From: Methanosarcina barkeri MS
Lineage (GTDB): Archaea; Halobacteriota; Methanosarcinia; Methanosarcinales; Methanosarcinaceae
Assembly: GCF_000970025.1 (NCBI RefSeq)
Contig: NZ_CP009528.1
Coordinates: 4,451,168 to 4,515,167, forward strand
DNA: 64,000 nt
Reading direction: 5' to 3'
How positions within the stretch are numbered: position 1 is the first letter of the stretch; the number at the start of each line of letters is the position of its first letter. Of the stretch, positions 34,029 through 42,627 are shown piece after piece. The notes below the pieces were generated by a model, which was not told the DNA's origin, made no database searches, and saw only the letters and a program-made list of their open reading frames with translations. Position numbers and translations under genes: made by a program.

Positions 34029-35063
34029 TTAGAGAGATTCCCTGAAATCCCTTATCCCCTGAGCTATATTGGAAAGCAATATAAATGCTATTTTCTGGTT
34101 AGGCCAAGAGCCAAGCCCGCAGTCAGGACCCACATACTTTATCAGGTTGCCAAAACGCCTGTAGTAAACCTTCAACCTTTTAGTTATAGTAGCCGGAGTC
34201 TCAAGTCCGCTAACAATTTCTGGAAGATATTGCTGATCTTTCCAGACGTTAGTACAGTACTTTTCGCTAATGATTCCTGCCAGGGTATAGACATCAGTTC
34301 TTGCAATCCCAAGCCTCAGGAAGCAATCTGTGTCCTCCAGAATTTTCTTGTCTATCAATTCCAGGTAAGAGGGCGTGCCTGCGGACTCTACTCCTATGAC
34401 GTTTATTGTGGGGACCTGACAGGCAATGTTATAGTAAAGAGGAGAATGAAGGTGAATCTGTACGTCGGCTCCCCACTTACTGGCTGCTTTTGAGGCGCTG
34501 GTAAGGGCAGAAATAATATCGTTCTCATCAAAAGCAAGCTCAGGGTTCAGCCCTATACTTGGTTCATCAATAGAAACCGCTGCAATCTTGAAATTTTTTG
34601 CAGATCTCATGGAATTTCTTACAAAATTATTCACGCTTTTTGCAAAAATAGAATAGATATCCGTATACCGTGTACCTCCAAACTCCTTCAGATAAAGTTC
34701 CGTTGGACCGGTTACACAGACCCGAACCTTAAGTGTCTCTCCAAATTGTTCCTTATAGGCTTTTGCAACCTTCTCTATAGCCTCAAGTTCCTCAATCCTG
34801 GCGCACTCAAGTTTTACCTCAAAGGGACTGTCACAGCAATTAGAGTCCCGAATAACCTTAAGGAACTGTTCATTCATATCCTGATACTGAGGATAGGTAG
34901 GAACATCAACACCTGCATCTACTTTTTGCTGAAAGGCATCATTGATTACCGTAAAGAGTTTCTCATCTTCTGTTCTCGTTTTAAAGGCATTTTGGACCCA
35001 TTCCTTACTGACTCCGTCAGGAAGGGGATAACTCCCAATATCGTCAAAGATGATTTCTTCCAT
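34029..35063 (-). CDS. MetE C-terminal-domain-type methyltransferase (paralogue 1)
   Basis: 344 aa, a single (beta/alpha)8 barrel of the core-MetE/UROD-like group that includes folate-independent methionine synthases of methanogens and methylcobamide methyltransferases. Landmarks are FDDIGSYPLPDGVSKEWV, VDVPTYPQYQDM, VTGPTELYLKEFGG, ISIDEPSIGLNPE-type sequence (VSIDEPSIGLN), VQIHLHSPLYY, NVIGVESAGTP and the C-terminal GPDCGLGSWPNQK. In MetE the zinc ligands are His-x-Cys, Glu and Cys; here the first pair reads His-Leu-His. The methyl acceptor and donor are therefore uncertain. It follows paralogue 2 by 126 bases on the same strand. Confidence 0.8.
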   Translation of the reverse strand: MEEIIFDDIGSYPLPDGVSKEWVQNAFKTRTEDEKLFTVINDAFQQKVDAGVDVPTYPQYQDMNEQFLKVIRDSNCCDSPFEVKLECARIEELEAIEKVAKAYKEQFGETLKVRVCVTGPTELYLKEFGGTRYTDIYSIFAKSVNNFVRNSMRSAKNFKIAAVSIDEPSIGLNPELAFDENDIISALTSASKAASKWGADVQIHLHSPLYYNIACQVPTINVIGVESAGTPSYLELIDKKILEDTDCFLRLGIARTDVYTLAGIISEKYCTNVWKDQQYLPEIVSGLETPATITKRLKVYYRRFGNLIKYVGPDCGLGSWPNQKIAFILLSNIAQGIRDFRESL

Positions 35064-35189
35064 ATTCTCTTAGTAGACCTGTAAGGATTTAGCGTTATTG
35101 GAAAGACAGAAAAAATATAAAAATATAGAAAAATTTGAGGAAACGTAAAATATTATTCTGTTATTCGATTGTTCGAATATTTGAAAGAT

Positions 35190-36236
35190 TTACTCTTCCT
35201 GTTTTTTCATTTCTTCATTAAATTCGTTAATGCCTTTTGCGGTATTCTCAAGAAGTTTGAAGGCAAGCTCCTGATCCGGCCAGAAAGCCAGCCCGCAATC
35301 CGGACTTGCATATTTTATCCGGTCTCCAAGGACAGAATAAGCCGTTTCAAGCCTATTTTTTACAACTGCCGGAGTCTCCAGGTCAGTAACGATTTTTTGC
35401 ATATACTCCTTTTCCTTCCAGACATTAACCCCATACGTTTCATTGACAATGCCTATAAGACTGGAAATATCGGTTCTCGAGACTCCGAGCCTGATATAGG
35501 TATCTGAATCCTCAAGCACTTTTTTATCTAAGAGGTTCAGATAAGAAGGAGTTGCCGCGTATTCAAAACCGATAACATTAATAGGGGTCTCGCAGATAAG
35601 TTTGTATTTTAACGGGGAATGAAGGTGAATTCCCACATCAACTCCCTGTTTTCGGGCGTAAGTGGAAGCAACGGTGAGAGCAGAGATGATGTCGGCGTCA
35701 GAAAACTTGATTCTGTCATTTATCCCGAGACTTGGCTCATCCAGAGCTATAATCTTTATTTTGAAATTTTTTGCAGCCATAAACGCCTGTTTTATGAAAT
35801 CTTCAATGTCCAGTGCGAGGATATGATAAGCGTCCGCATAACCCGTTGCTCCAAAGGCCTGGAGGTAGAGGTCTGTTGGACCCGAAATACAAACCCTGAC
35901 TTCAAGCGTTTCTCCTGTTTCTTCCCTGTATTGTTTTGCAACCTCGTCAATTATCTCCAGCTCAAGGATTTTTGCATTTTCCTCTTTCAGTACATAAGGT
36001 TCATAACAGTTTTTTTCGTCTTTGATAATGTCCAGAAACTGTCCTATCATGTCCCTGAACTGAGGATAAGTGGGAACATGCAGTCCCACATCGATTTTCT
36101 TCTGAAAAGCCGCTCTTACAATGGGAAAAAGTTTTTCATCTTCATCCCGGTTTTCAGCCGCACTCTTTATCCATTCCCTTGTAATACCCTCAGGCATGGG
36201 AAGACTGCCTCCATCAGTAAAAATAATGTCCTGCAT
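35190..36236 (-). CDS. MetE C-terminal-domain-type methyltransferase (paralogue 2)
   Basis: 348 aa from the ATG at 36236; a TTG eight codons upstream was rejected because the paralogue starts at the equivalent of this ATG. The protein has the same layout: IIFTDGGSLPMPEGITREWI, LHVPTYPQFRDM, ISGPTDLYLQAFGA, IALDEPSLGIND, VGIHLHSPLKY, NVIGFEYAATPSY and SPDCGLAFWPDQ. The zinc-site Cys of the His-x-Cys pair is again His. Two adjacent paralogues with the same substitution suggest a shared specialised substrate or a heteromeric enzyme. It lies downstream of the 14-bp repeat array. Confidence 0.8.
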   Translation of the reverse strand: MQDIIFTDGGSLPMPEGITREWIKSAAENRDEDEKLFPIVRAAFQKKIDVGLHVPTYPQFRDMIGQFLDIIKDEKNCYEPYVLKEENAKILELEIIDEVAKQYREETGETLEVRVCISGPTDLYLQAFGATGYADAYHILALDIEDFIKQAFMAAKNFKIKIIALDEPSLGINDRIKFSDADIISALTVASTYARKQGVDVGIHLHSPLKYKLICETPINVIGFEYAATPSYLNLLDKKVLEDSDTYIRLGVSRTDISSLIGIVNETYGVNVWKEKEYMQKIVTDLETPAVVKNRLETAYSVLGDRIKYASPDCGLAFWPDQELAFKLLENTAKGINEFNEEMKKQEE

Positions 36237-36296
36237 ACCTCTTATGTAAGACAGTATCAAGTATTAGAAGTATTGGAATTGATTTAAGCTAAAAAT

Positions 36297-36464
36297 TCAA
36301 AGTAGAGAAGTCAAAGTAAAGAAGTCAAAGTAGAGAAGTCAAAGTAGAGAAGTCAAAGTAGAGAAGTCAAAGTAGAGAAGTCAAAGTAGAGAAGTCAAAG
36401 TAGAGAAGTCAAAGTAAAGAAGTCAAAGTAGAGAAGTCAAAGTAAAGAAGTCAAAGTAAAGGAG
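36297..36464. repeat. 14-bp tandem repeat, 12 copies
   Basis: Twelve head-to-tail 14-bp units TCAAAGTAGAGAAG (some with AAAGAAG) run without interruption. They begin 60 bases upstream of the MetE-like paralogue 2 start and end 11 bases after the RelE-like toxin stop, both genes being on the minus strand. The period is not a multiple of 3, and no reading frame uses it. Confidence 0.95.
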
Positions 36465-36475
36465 AAAAACAGATT

Positions 36476-36727
36476 TTATTTGTAGATATCCCGTCGGTGC
36501 CCAATTTTAAGCACGAGTATTTTCAAGCAACTGCCCTGAATCTCCAGGATCACTCTATAGTCCCCGACCCTCAACCGGTAATTTGGAGACCCGACCAGTT
36601 TTGTTACATAGCGAAATGGATCCTCCTTCAGCTCAGAGACCTTACGAAAAATAAGCTTTGCCAGATGCCGATCGAGCTTTCTGAGCTGATTGACCGCAGG
36701 TTCAGACCAGATGATTTGGTAATGCAT
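36476..36727 (-). CDS. RelE/ParE-family toxin
   Basis: 83 aa, probable mRNA interferase. It begins MHYQIIWSEPAVNQLRKLD and has the RelE pattern of basic residues: RYVTKLVGSPNYRLRVGDYRVIL and a C-terminal KIGHRRDIYK. The start is the ATG at 36727; a TTG directly before it was ignored. It follows the antitoxin gene by 27 bases in the same direction, the usual antitoxin-first order. The conserved Arg residues and terminal Tyr are present, so it may be active. Confidence 0.88.
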   Translation of the reverse strand: MHYQIIWSEPAVNQLRKLDRHLAKLIFRKVSELKEDPFRYVTKLVGSPNYRLRVGDYRVILEIQGSCLKILVLKIGHRRDIYK

Positions 36728-36754
36728 CAAAATCTCGCTCTCAGTATCAGTTTC

Positions 36755-36979
36755 TTAGAAACCCAGCTCTTTTTTTAAATCTTCATGTGTTACGTACCTG
36801 CCTCCCTCAACAGCTTTTCGGGCAAGTTCGATTTCTTTTTTTGTTTCCTCATTTAGTTCCTGGACTTCTTCCAGTAACCGCTCAAGTACCTCGTTGTAAG
36901 TTTCTCGCTTATAGATCTTCATTTTTTCAAGAGCTTCTTTAGTGCTCTGTTTCACTTGAATGGTTGTTGTCTCAGCCAT
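36755..36979 (-). CDS. Antitoxin of the RelE-like toxin (VapB/RelB-like)
   Basis: 74 aa. The N-terminal segment TTTIQVKQSTKEALEKMKIY is a ribbon-helix-helix-like DNA-binding start common in archaeal antitoxins. The rest is a highly charged helix (EVQELNEETKKEIELARKAV) ending YVTHEDLKKELGF, typical of the toxin-wrapping tail. It presumably autoregulates the pair. Confidence 0.82.
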   Translation of the reverse strand: MAETTTIQVKQSTKEALEKMKIYKRETYNEVLERLLEEVQELNEETKKEIELARKAVEGGRYVTHEDLKKELGF

Positions 36980-37167
36980 GTTTTACTTTATACAGAGAGA
37001 TTTACTTATAGTTTATTATAACATATTATAACAAACTATAGCGAAAAGAAGGTTAGTTGAAGTCTATTTGATAATTAATCCAGAGTGTAAGACTGATACC
37101 TTAAAGAATGGACAAAAATAATGAAGGTTCTCAGTATAGTTGACGAAATTGGAAATGAGATCTGAAC

Positions 37168-37662
37168 TCATTTTTCTTCAGTTTCAAGATCTTCATCTTC
37201 CAGTTCAAGTTCTTTCCGCAACTTTACTTCTCTGTTCTCCAACATTTTCATAAAAGTAGAAATAGGGACAATGAGCCCATTGACCATTACGAAGTCATTA
37301 AAAGGATTCTCATTTTGCACCCTTTCTGTAGAGAACTCCTCATTAAAATGTCTTATTTTGAACATATCGCGGATTTTCTTTGCTTTCTGAGAGGTTGTAC
37401 TCTGGCTTGTCCCAAAAAAATCACAGAGATCAGTAGCACTTACATAGGGCTCAAAACTTCTGCCAAAAAGAAAATTGATCTGCCCAAGCGCATAAACCAC
37501 CGCCGCAGCCCAAATATCCAGCCTTCCGGAAAGAAAAGGTACCTGCCTTTTCCGGCTCATTTTATTGATTAGTTTTTGACACAACATTTTATAGTCTTCA
37601 TCAAGGTAGCTGTCTGCAAATCCATCTGTCATCTGGATAAGAGTGTCTCTCTTTTGTTGCAC
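37168..37662 (-). CDS. DUF6398-like protein
   Basis: 164 aa, soluble. It contains YLDEDYKMLCQKLINKMSRK, then SGRLDIWAAAVVYALGQINF, then SATDLCDFFGTSQSTTSQKA, which looks like a winged-helix or sigma-like helix-turn-helix, and KIRDMFKIRHFNEEF. This agrees with the DUF6398 family as I know it; its function is not established. The start shown is a GTG at 37662 without a ribosome binding site; the ATG ten codons later is an alternative. It lies in an accessory patch with the toxin/antitoxin pair and a decayed family. Confidence 0.7.
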   Translation of the reverse strand: MQQKRDTLIQMTDGFADSYLDEDYKMLCQKLINKMSRKRQVPFLSGRLDIWAAAVVYALGQINFLFGRSFEPYVSATDLCDFFGTSQSTTSQKAKKIRDMFKIRHFNEEFSTERVQNENPFNDFVMVNGLIVPISTFMKMLENREVKLRKELELEDEDLETEEK

Positions 37663-38108
37663 AAGTTCGCGGTTGTTAATAGTTTATCCTCTGAATCTCA
37701 AATAATATAAATTATACTTTATAGCTTGTGACTATTCAGTTTACAAATAATCAGTCGCTTGATACCATTGGTAAAAAAGAATATTATGTAGCATGATGAA
37801 ATCTTTTAAAAAAGAGATTTTTCAAGTTATGTGCAGTCTCAACTACATTTTAAGCAGTTGATTAAATTATAGGAAGTTTAAAATGAAAGTAAAACTATAC
37901 TGCTAATTGATAGCAGTCAAAGTATCCCAAAAAATCAATGATGACAGAGATTTCGGAAATATATTCCGAAAAGCTCTCTTTGAAAGTGTTTACAAGCATT
38001 TGACTGAAAGAAAGAAAAAATAAAAATGAAAAAAAGGCAAGAAAATTGCCACAAAGAACTCATATTGGCTCTTTATAGACCGTTAGAATACAAAACTGGA
38101 TTTTCTCC
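37663..38108. other. Intergenic region in the accessory patch
   Basis: About 445 AT-rich bases with no supported gene, RNA or repeat. Confidence 0.4.
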
Positions 38109-38819
38109 TCATCGGGGCAGCACATTCCCACTTTCGAGAATCCTCCAGACCTTTCCCGTTTTTGCAACCCAGAGAGAAACCGTCCAGCCAACTTTGCACT
38201 TTGAACTGATTTCCTCAGAAATAACAACCGAACCAATGCATTTTCCTGATTCCAGGTAGTCTTCGAGCCAGAGTTTTCCAGGTTCGATTTTTACGATATC
38301 GAAATATGCGTCAAGGTCACTGGTATACCGGGTTTCAACCGGATGTCTCTCTACATAATCATAGATCAGATCAGTTACTTCTCCAACTAACGGAAGGTCT
38401 ATTTTAAGCTCTTTTACGTTTTCAGACGCTTCTTCATATCCTTTATCAGGCATGTAACCTTTTTCATACAGCCATTTGACCAGTTTATACATGACCCTGC
38501 CTGTTGTTTCCATAAGGGTTCTGCTGCCTACAACCTTTCTGACCATGAAATCAGCAAGAAAATCAGAGATTTCCGAAGAGCGAAGGTGTTCAGGGCCAAA
38601 AATATCCCAGAACTGCTTGCCTTCGGAAGCTTCAAGTTCCTCATATCTTTCAGTCTCAGCCCTATTCAAATGCTGATGCCCGAAGTTATTGAGATAGTTC
38701 CTGAAAAAAGAGATTGCCTCCTCATATCCCGAATAAGTTTTGGAGCTAAGGCGGGCTTCCTGTTAAGCCAGGAATTCCTCCAGAATTTCATGAATTGACC
38801 TACTAACTGTTGTTTTCAT
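38109..38819 (-). pseudogene. Unknown family, copy A: broken by an in-frame TAA at codon 19
   Basis: Reading from the ATG at 38819 gives MKTTVSRSIHEILEEFLA, then a TAA (38763-38765). The same frame continues without interruption for 217 more codons (QEARLSSKTYSGYEEAISFF onward) to the stop at 38109. The N-terminal part before the TAA aligns with copies B (MKTIDKAFLEFLKDK) and C, so the TAA is a nonsense mutation and not a true gene start. A protein of 186 aa from the TTG at 38669 is the longest piece still translatable. The family is about 236 aa with C-terminal landmarks KIEPGKLWLEDYLESG and IGSVVISEEISSKCKVGW. I do not recognise a function. Confidence 0.8.
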
Positions 38820-38909
38820 TTTATCGACCTTACATCCCTTTTCTTTGATATTCGATTTCGTTAAAAAATCCATAGAGACATCAAATAATTCCAGAAAGTG
38901 CTGAGCTTT

Positions 38910-39619
38910 TCAATAAGGACAACGGGAAGAAACTCCCTCTAAATATACTATCTGCCAGAAGTCCCCGACTTTTACTATTCCGAAATTAAGGTACCAACCT
39001 GCCTTTGCCAGCGAACTCACCTCTTCCGAAACCATAACAGACCCGATTTCTCTGTAAGGATTCAGATAATCCTCTACCCATAACTTTCCGGGTTCGATAA
39101 TCCTTACTCAAAATCTCCCTTTTTCCACTCAGGAATCGCTTCAGCCGGCTGTACATCCACATAATCGCAAAGCAAACTGCCAAATTTCTGAACCTGAAAA
39201 GCAGTCTTTTCCCCTTTTCCTTTATATCCCTACAACCTTAGCAAGTTCACTATAATGCTCTGGATCAAGGTAGTCTTTTTCATAAGCCCAGGGCAGGAAT
39301 TTACGGAAAAAACGCCTCGAAGCTTCAACGAAAGCCGCGCTCCCTCCAAAATCATTAATCAGATAATCCTCAAGAAAATACTCAATATCTGAAGGCGCAA
39401 CATACGCAAGGTCAAAAATCTGGCAGTATTCTTTATGCTCGTTCTTATACTTCTCTTTATAGAGTTCCTGATCCTCTTCATAAAGGTCATCAGAAGCACA
39501 AACATCGAGATATTCCTCAAAAAGAGAGATTAAATTTTCGTAGTCCCGATAAGTCCTGGGGCACAGCTCTCTCTTTTGTCTTTTAAAAATTCCAGAAAAG
39601 CTTTATCTATCGTCTTCAT
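38910..39619 (-). pseudogene. Unknown family, copy B: broken by several frameshifts
   Basis: The start MKTIDKAFLEFLKDKRES (ATG at 39619) is followed by a frameshift into PRTYRDYENLISLFEEYLDV ... YCQIFDLAYVAPSDIEYF ... YEKDYLDPEHYSELAKVVG. A second shift leads to GEKTAFQVQKFGSLLCDYVD ... IPEWKKGDFE, and a third to VRIIEPGKLWVEDYLNPYRE ... GSVMVSEEVSSLAKAGWYLN ... DFWQIVYLEG and a stop at 38910. Joined, the pieces reproduce the whole length of copy A (710 against 711 bases). At least three indels make it a pseudogene. It sits directly upstream of copy A in the same orientation. Confidence 0.8.
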
Positions 39620-39959
39620 GGCAGTTCTAGAAGAGAATTGTTTTTCCAATTTTTCAAGATTTTGCCCTGCTTTTGAGAATTTCCGACCTACTCCTCTCTA
39701 CAGAAGAAAGAACTTCTAAAATATTGATGAATAAACGAAATAAATGAAATCAGTAGAATTAACAGGATTAACAGAATAAGCAAAAAAGGGGAAATAAACT
39801 ACCTGAAAACAGACTTTTCAGGCCTCTATTCCAGAAAAAGTTTCTTCAATACATTGTTTACTGTCTCGTCAATCCTCAAGAATTTAACGATTCTGAATAA
39901 TTGCGATTGATTTTATACGACATTTTTCTGGTTACACAACATCAGTACCTTTTCTTACA
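39620..39959. other. Intergenic region between copies B and C
   Basis: 340 AT-rich bases with no gene. At its right edge an 18-bp direct duplication (CAGTACCTTTTCTTA repeated at about 39949 and 39961) overlaps the copy C stop codon. Confidence 0.45.
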
Positions 39960-40370
39960 TCAGTACCTTTTCTTATACTTCCTGAGAACTTCGCTGTTTA
40001 CTTCAAAAGCTTTCTCGTCAATGTAACCTTTTCCCTTAGCCCATTCAAAGAATTTTTCAATGACTTTCGCGGCTGTACCTATAAACTTCTTGCCTCCTCC
40101 CACCTCAACTACATAATCGTCGAGGAATTCCTTAATTCCTGATGGAGTGAGATGCTCAGGGCTGAAAATATCGCAGTAACTCTTGTTCTCGTGTTCGGGC
40201 CGGGCATTATAAAGTTCCCTGTCTTCTTCAGAAAAAGAATCTTCTGCACTAAATTCAAGGAATTCCTCGTAAAGAAGGATCACATCTTCAAGATCCAAGA
40301 AGGCATCCGGTTTCAAGTTGCCTTCCTGTTCATTTAAGAACATCCGAAAAGCTTCATTTATCGTGGTCAT
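39960..40370 (-). CDS. Unknown family, copy C (N-terminal half only)
   Basis: 136 aa. It aligns by eye with the first half of copies A and B: MTTINEAFRMFLNEQEG, LEDVILLYEEFLEF, YCDIFSPEHLTPSGIKEFLDDY and FFEWAKGKGYIDEKAFEVN. It stops at KYKKRY, before the second domain (the EPGKLW...EDYL part). No remnant of that domain follows. The last codons fall in a short direct duplication that may have created the stop. It is either a truncated gene or a naturally one-domain member. The function is unknown. Confidence 0.6.
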   Translation of the reverse strand: MTTINEAFRMFLNEQEGNLKPDAFLDLEDVILLYEEFLEFSAEDSFSEEDRELYNARPEHENKSYCDIFSPEHLTPSGIKEFLDDYVVEVGGGKKFIGTAAKVIEKFFEWAKGKGYIDEKAFEVNSEVLRKYKKRY

Positions 40371-40675
40371 AATATCCTGTAGCAGTAGTTGTAAATTACC
40401 TTTTTTGCTGCAAAAGATTTTATATTTTTCTCAAGGCCTTCTGTACAGGATTGGAGAAATAATTTTCAATAGCCAGCGTCCTGGAAGGTGCCCAGGAAGT
40501 ATCAAACTCGTATATCCACATAAATAGTAAAACAAAAATAAAATTGAAGAAAAAAATAGAAAGGAAAGATCGAGGAGAAAAAAAGAAAAGAAAAAGAAGA
40601 AAAAAGGGAAAAGGGAAAAGAAAAAGAAGAAAAAAGGGAAAAGGGAAAAGGGAAAAGGGAAAAGAAAAAAAATAT
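40371..40675. repeat. Spacer with purine-only low-complexity tract (about 40539-40672)
   Basis: About 130 bases consist almost solely of A and G on the plus strand, in units such as GAAAAGGGAAAAG and GAAAAAGAAGAAAAAAGG. The tract abuts the argS stop codon at 40676 on the minus strand, where transcription of argS would produce a U/C-rich 3' tail. Reading frames through it are low-complexity artefacts. The remaining spacer to copy C shows nothing. Confidence 0.7.
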
Positions 40676-42385
40676 TTACATAGATTCAGGAGCTGCAATT
40701 CCAAGCGTGTCAAGCGAGTTTGCAAGCACAATCCTTGCGCAGTTCACAAGAGCCAGTCTTGAAGCCCTGACTTTTTCGTCCTCAGCAGCAATTACAGGGA
40801 CAAAGCGGTAGAACTGGTTAAAAGCATCTGCGAGTTCGCGGGCGTAGATTGCAAGCACATGAGGTTTGAGTTCGCGCGCTGCAAGGTCGATTGTGCTATC
40901 AAAAGATGCCATCTTCTTGATAAGATCGATTTCAGTATCTTCAACAAGAAGAGAAGGATCGACTTCTGCGGAGGGGGTCCAGGCTGCTTCTTCTTTTGCT
41001 TTCTCGAGAATACTGCAGGCACGGGCATGGGAATACTGAATATAAGGAGCGCCCTGCTTCTCAAAGTCCAGAGCCTCTTTCCAGTTGAAAACCGTAGACT
41101 TTTCAGGGGAGACTCTTACTATATCGTATCTTACAGCACCAATTCCTACCATTTCCGCAACCTGCTTCTTGAACTCCTCAGATGTATCAGGACGGCGGGT
41201 TTCGACCTGTTCAAGGGCAGCTTTCGTAACCCTGTCAAAGAGCTCATCTGCACTTATGAACTGCCCGCGGCGGGTACTCATTGAACCTTCAGGGAGGGAG
41301 ACAAACTCGAAAATAACTACCTCAGGTTCCTTGACCCCGATTGAGTTCAGCGTAGCCCTGAGCTGGCCTGAAATCAGCTTGTGGTCAGCTCCGAAAATAT
41401 CGATTATGCGATCTGCCTGACCGGCTTTCCATTCATGGTAAGCAAGATCTCTGGTTGTGTAAAGAGAAGTGCCGTTTGAACGCTGGATAACAAGGGTTTT
41501 TTTAAACCCGTAATCCGAAAGATCTACCACAAGAGCTCCTTTGTCTATTTTTGTCCTTCCGGTCGCCTTGATCCGCTCAACAATATCATGTACTGTGCCG
41601 GATTTAAGAAAAGTTGATTCACTGACAAATTTATCATGAACAACGTTTAAACGAAGTAAGGTTTCCTTTATCCCGGAAATCGCCAGAGAAACTGCCTTGC
41701 TAAAACTGTCGATTGTCCTGGCATCCCCGGCTTCTACCTTTTCCATAAGAGCGTCGATTTCCTTTACATACTCCGGGTTTTTATCCAGCTCGACATTGGC
41801 TTTGATATACACATCAGCAATGGCAGAGTCGGATTTTCTGGAAAGGTCAAGCTCAAAGCGTTCGCATGCCCAGGAAACTACTGCAATCTGGCGGCCCATA
41901 TCATTGACATAATACTGTACCTCCACATCGTATCCTGCTCGTCTGAGAATGCGGGCAAGAGTATCTCCGATAATAGAGTTTCGGATGTGACCTACATGCA
42001 GGGGACCATTCGGGTTTGCTGAGGTGTGTTCAAGTAAAATTTTGTCCTTTGGGGCTCCACAGCCAAATTTCTCTTTCTCTTCAAGGACTGTAGTAACCGT
42101 CTTATCCAGATAGCGCCTGCTTGCATGGAAGTTAATGTAAGGGCCAGAAGCACTTACTTCTCCTATGTACGAACCATCCGGAATCTCAACTGCAGAAACA
42201 ATACGGGTTGCAAGTTCTTTCGGGTTTTGCTTGTACAGACTTGCCAGTCTGAAAGCGGCCCTGCTTGCGAGGTCAGCATAAGAAGAGGTTTCGAAATAAA
42301 GTTCGGAATCTTCAATTTCAAGTCCGGCCTTTTGGATAGCGTCTTTTAAGATTGATGTAGCCTGAGCTCTTAATTCCAGGAACAA
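40676..42385 (-). CDS. argS: Arginyl-tRNA synthetase
   Basis: A class I aminoacyl-tRNA synthetase of 569 aa. The N-terminal additional domain (FLELRAQATSILKDAIQ) is followed by the HIGH motif in ANPNGPLHVGHIRNSIIGD. The Arg-specific blocks YVNDMGRQIAVVSW and SLYTTRDLAYHEWK are present, as are the KMSKS-like GSMSTRRG and a DALR anticodon-binding domain ending DAFNQFYRFVPV ... LDTLGIAAPESM. The start is a TTG at 42385, supported by AGGTGAT seven bases upstream; no ATG is available nearby. Confidence 0.95.
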   Translation of the reverse strand: MFLELRAQATSILKDAIQKAGLEIEDSELYFETSSYADLASRAAFRLASLYKQNPKELATRIVSAVEIPDGSYIGEVSASGPYINFHASRRYLDKTVTTVLEEKEKFGCGAPKDKILLEHTSANPNGPLHVGHIRNSIIGDTLARILRRAGYDVEVQYYVNDMGRQIAVVSWACERFELDLSRKSDSAIADVYIKANVELDKNPEYVKEIDALMEKVEAGDARTIDSFSKAVSLAISGIKETLLRLNVVHDKFVSESTFLKSGTVHDIVERIKATGRTKIDKGALVVDLSDYGFKKTLVIQRSNGTSLYTTRDLAYHEWKAGQADRIIDIFGADHKLISGQLRATLNSIGVKEPEVVIFEFVSLPEGSMSTRRGQFISADELFDRVTKAALEQVETRRPDTSEEFKKQVAEMVGIGAVRYDIVRVSPEKSTVFNWKEALDFEKQGAPYIQYSHARACSILEKAKEEAAWTPSAEVDPSLLVEDTEIDLIKKMASFDSTIDLAARELKPHVLAIYARELADAFNQFYRFVPVIAAEDEKVRASRLALVNCARIVLANSLDTLGIAAPESM

Positions 42386-42445
42386 GATAAATCACCTGTA
42401 AAAACTACGAAAACAATGTGATGGTCTTAAATTTACTAAGTTTAA

Positions 42446-42541
42446 TTTACTAATTTTAATTCAATAGTTTTAATTTACTAATTTTAATTCAATAGTTTTA
42501 ATTTACTAATTTTAATTCAATAGTTTTAATTTACTAATTTA
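42446..42541 (+). repeat. 28-bp tandem repeat, 3 full copies plus a part
   Basis: Units of 28 bases start at 42446, 42474 and 42502, each TTTACTAATTTTAATTCAAT followed by AGTTTTAA. A fourth begins at 42530 and diverges. The array lies 60-155 bases upstream of the argS start, in its probable promoter. The unit is unrelated in sequence to the 28-bp repeat at 27.5 kb. Confidence 0.9.
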
Positions 42542-42627
42542 GATTCAGTGATCTAAGGACGGTCTAATTAAAAAAGTATTGGGTAAAAAGTATTAAGATA
42601 GGAGTCAAAGTGAGATCAGACTCTAGA

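Noticed and set aside
40539-40676. Small Lys/Arg-rich protein encoded by the purine tract
   Set aside because: The open frames on both strands are products of low-complexity A/G sequence, have no ribosome binding site and no family pattern.
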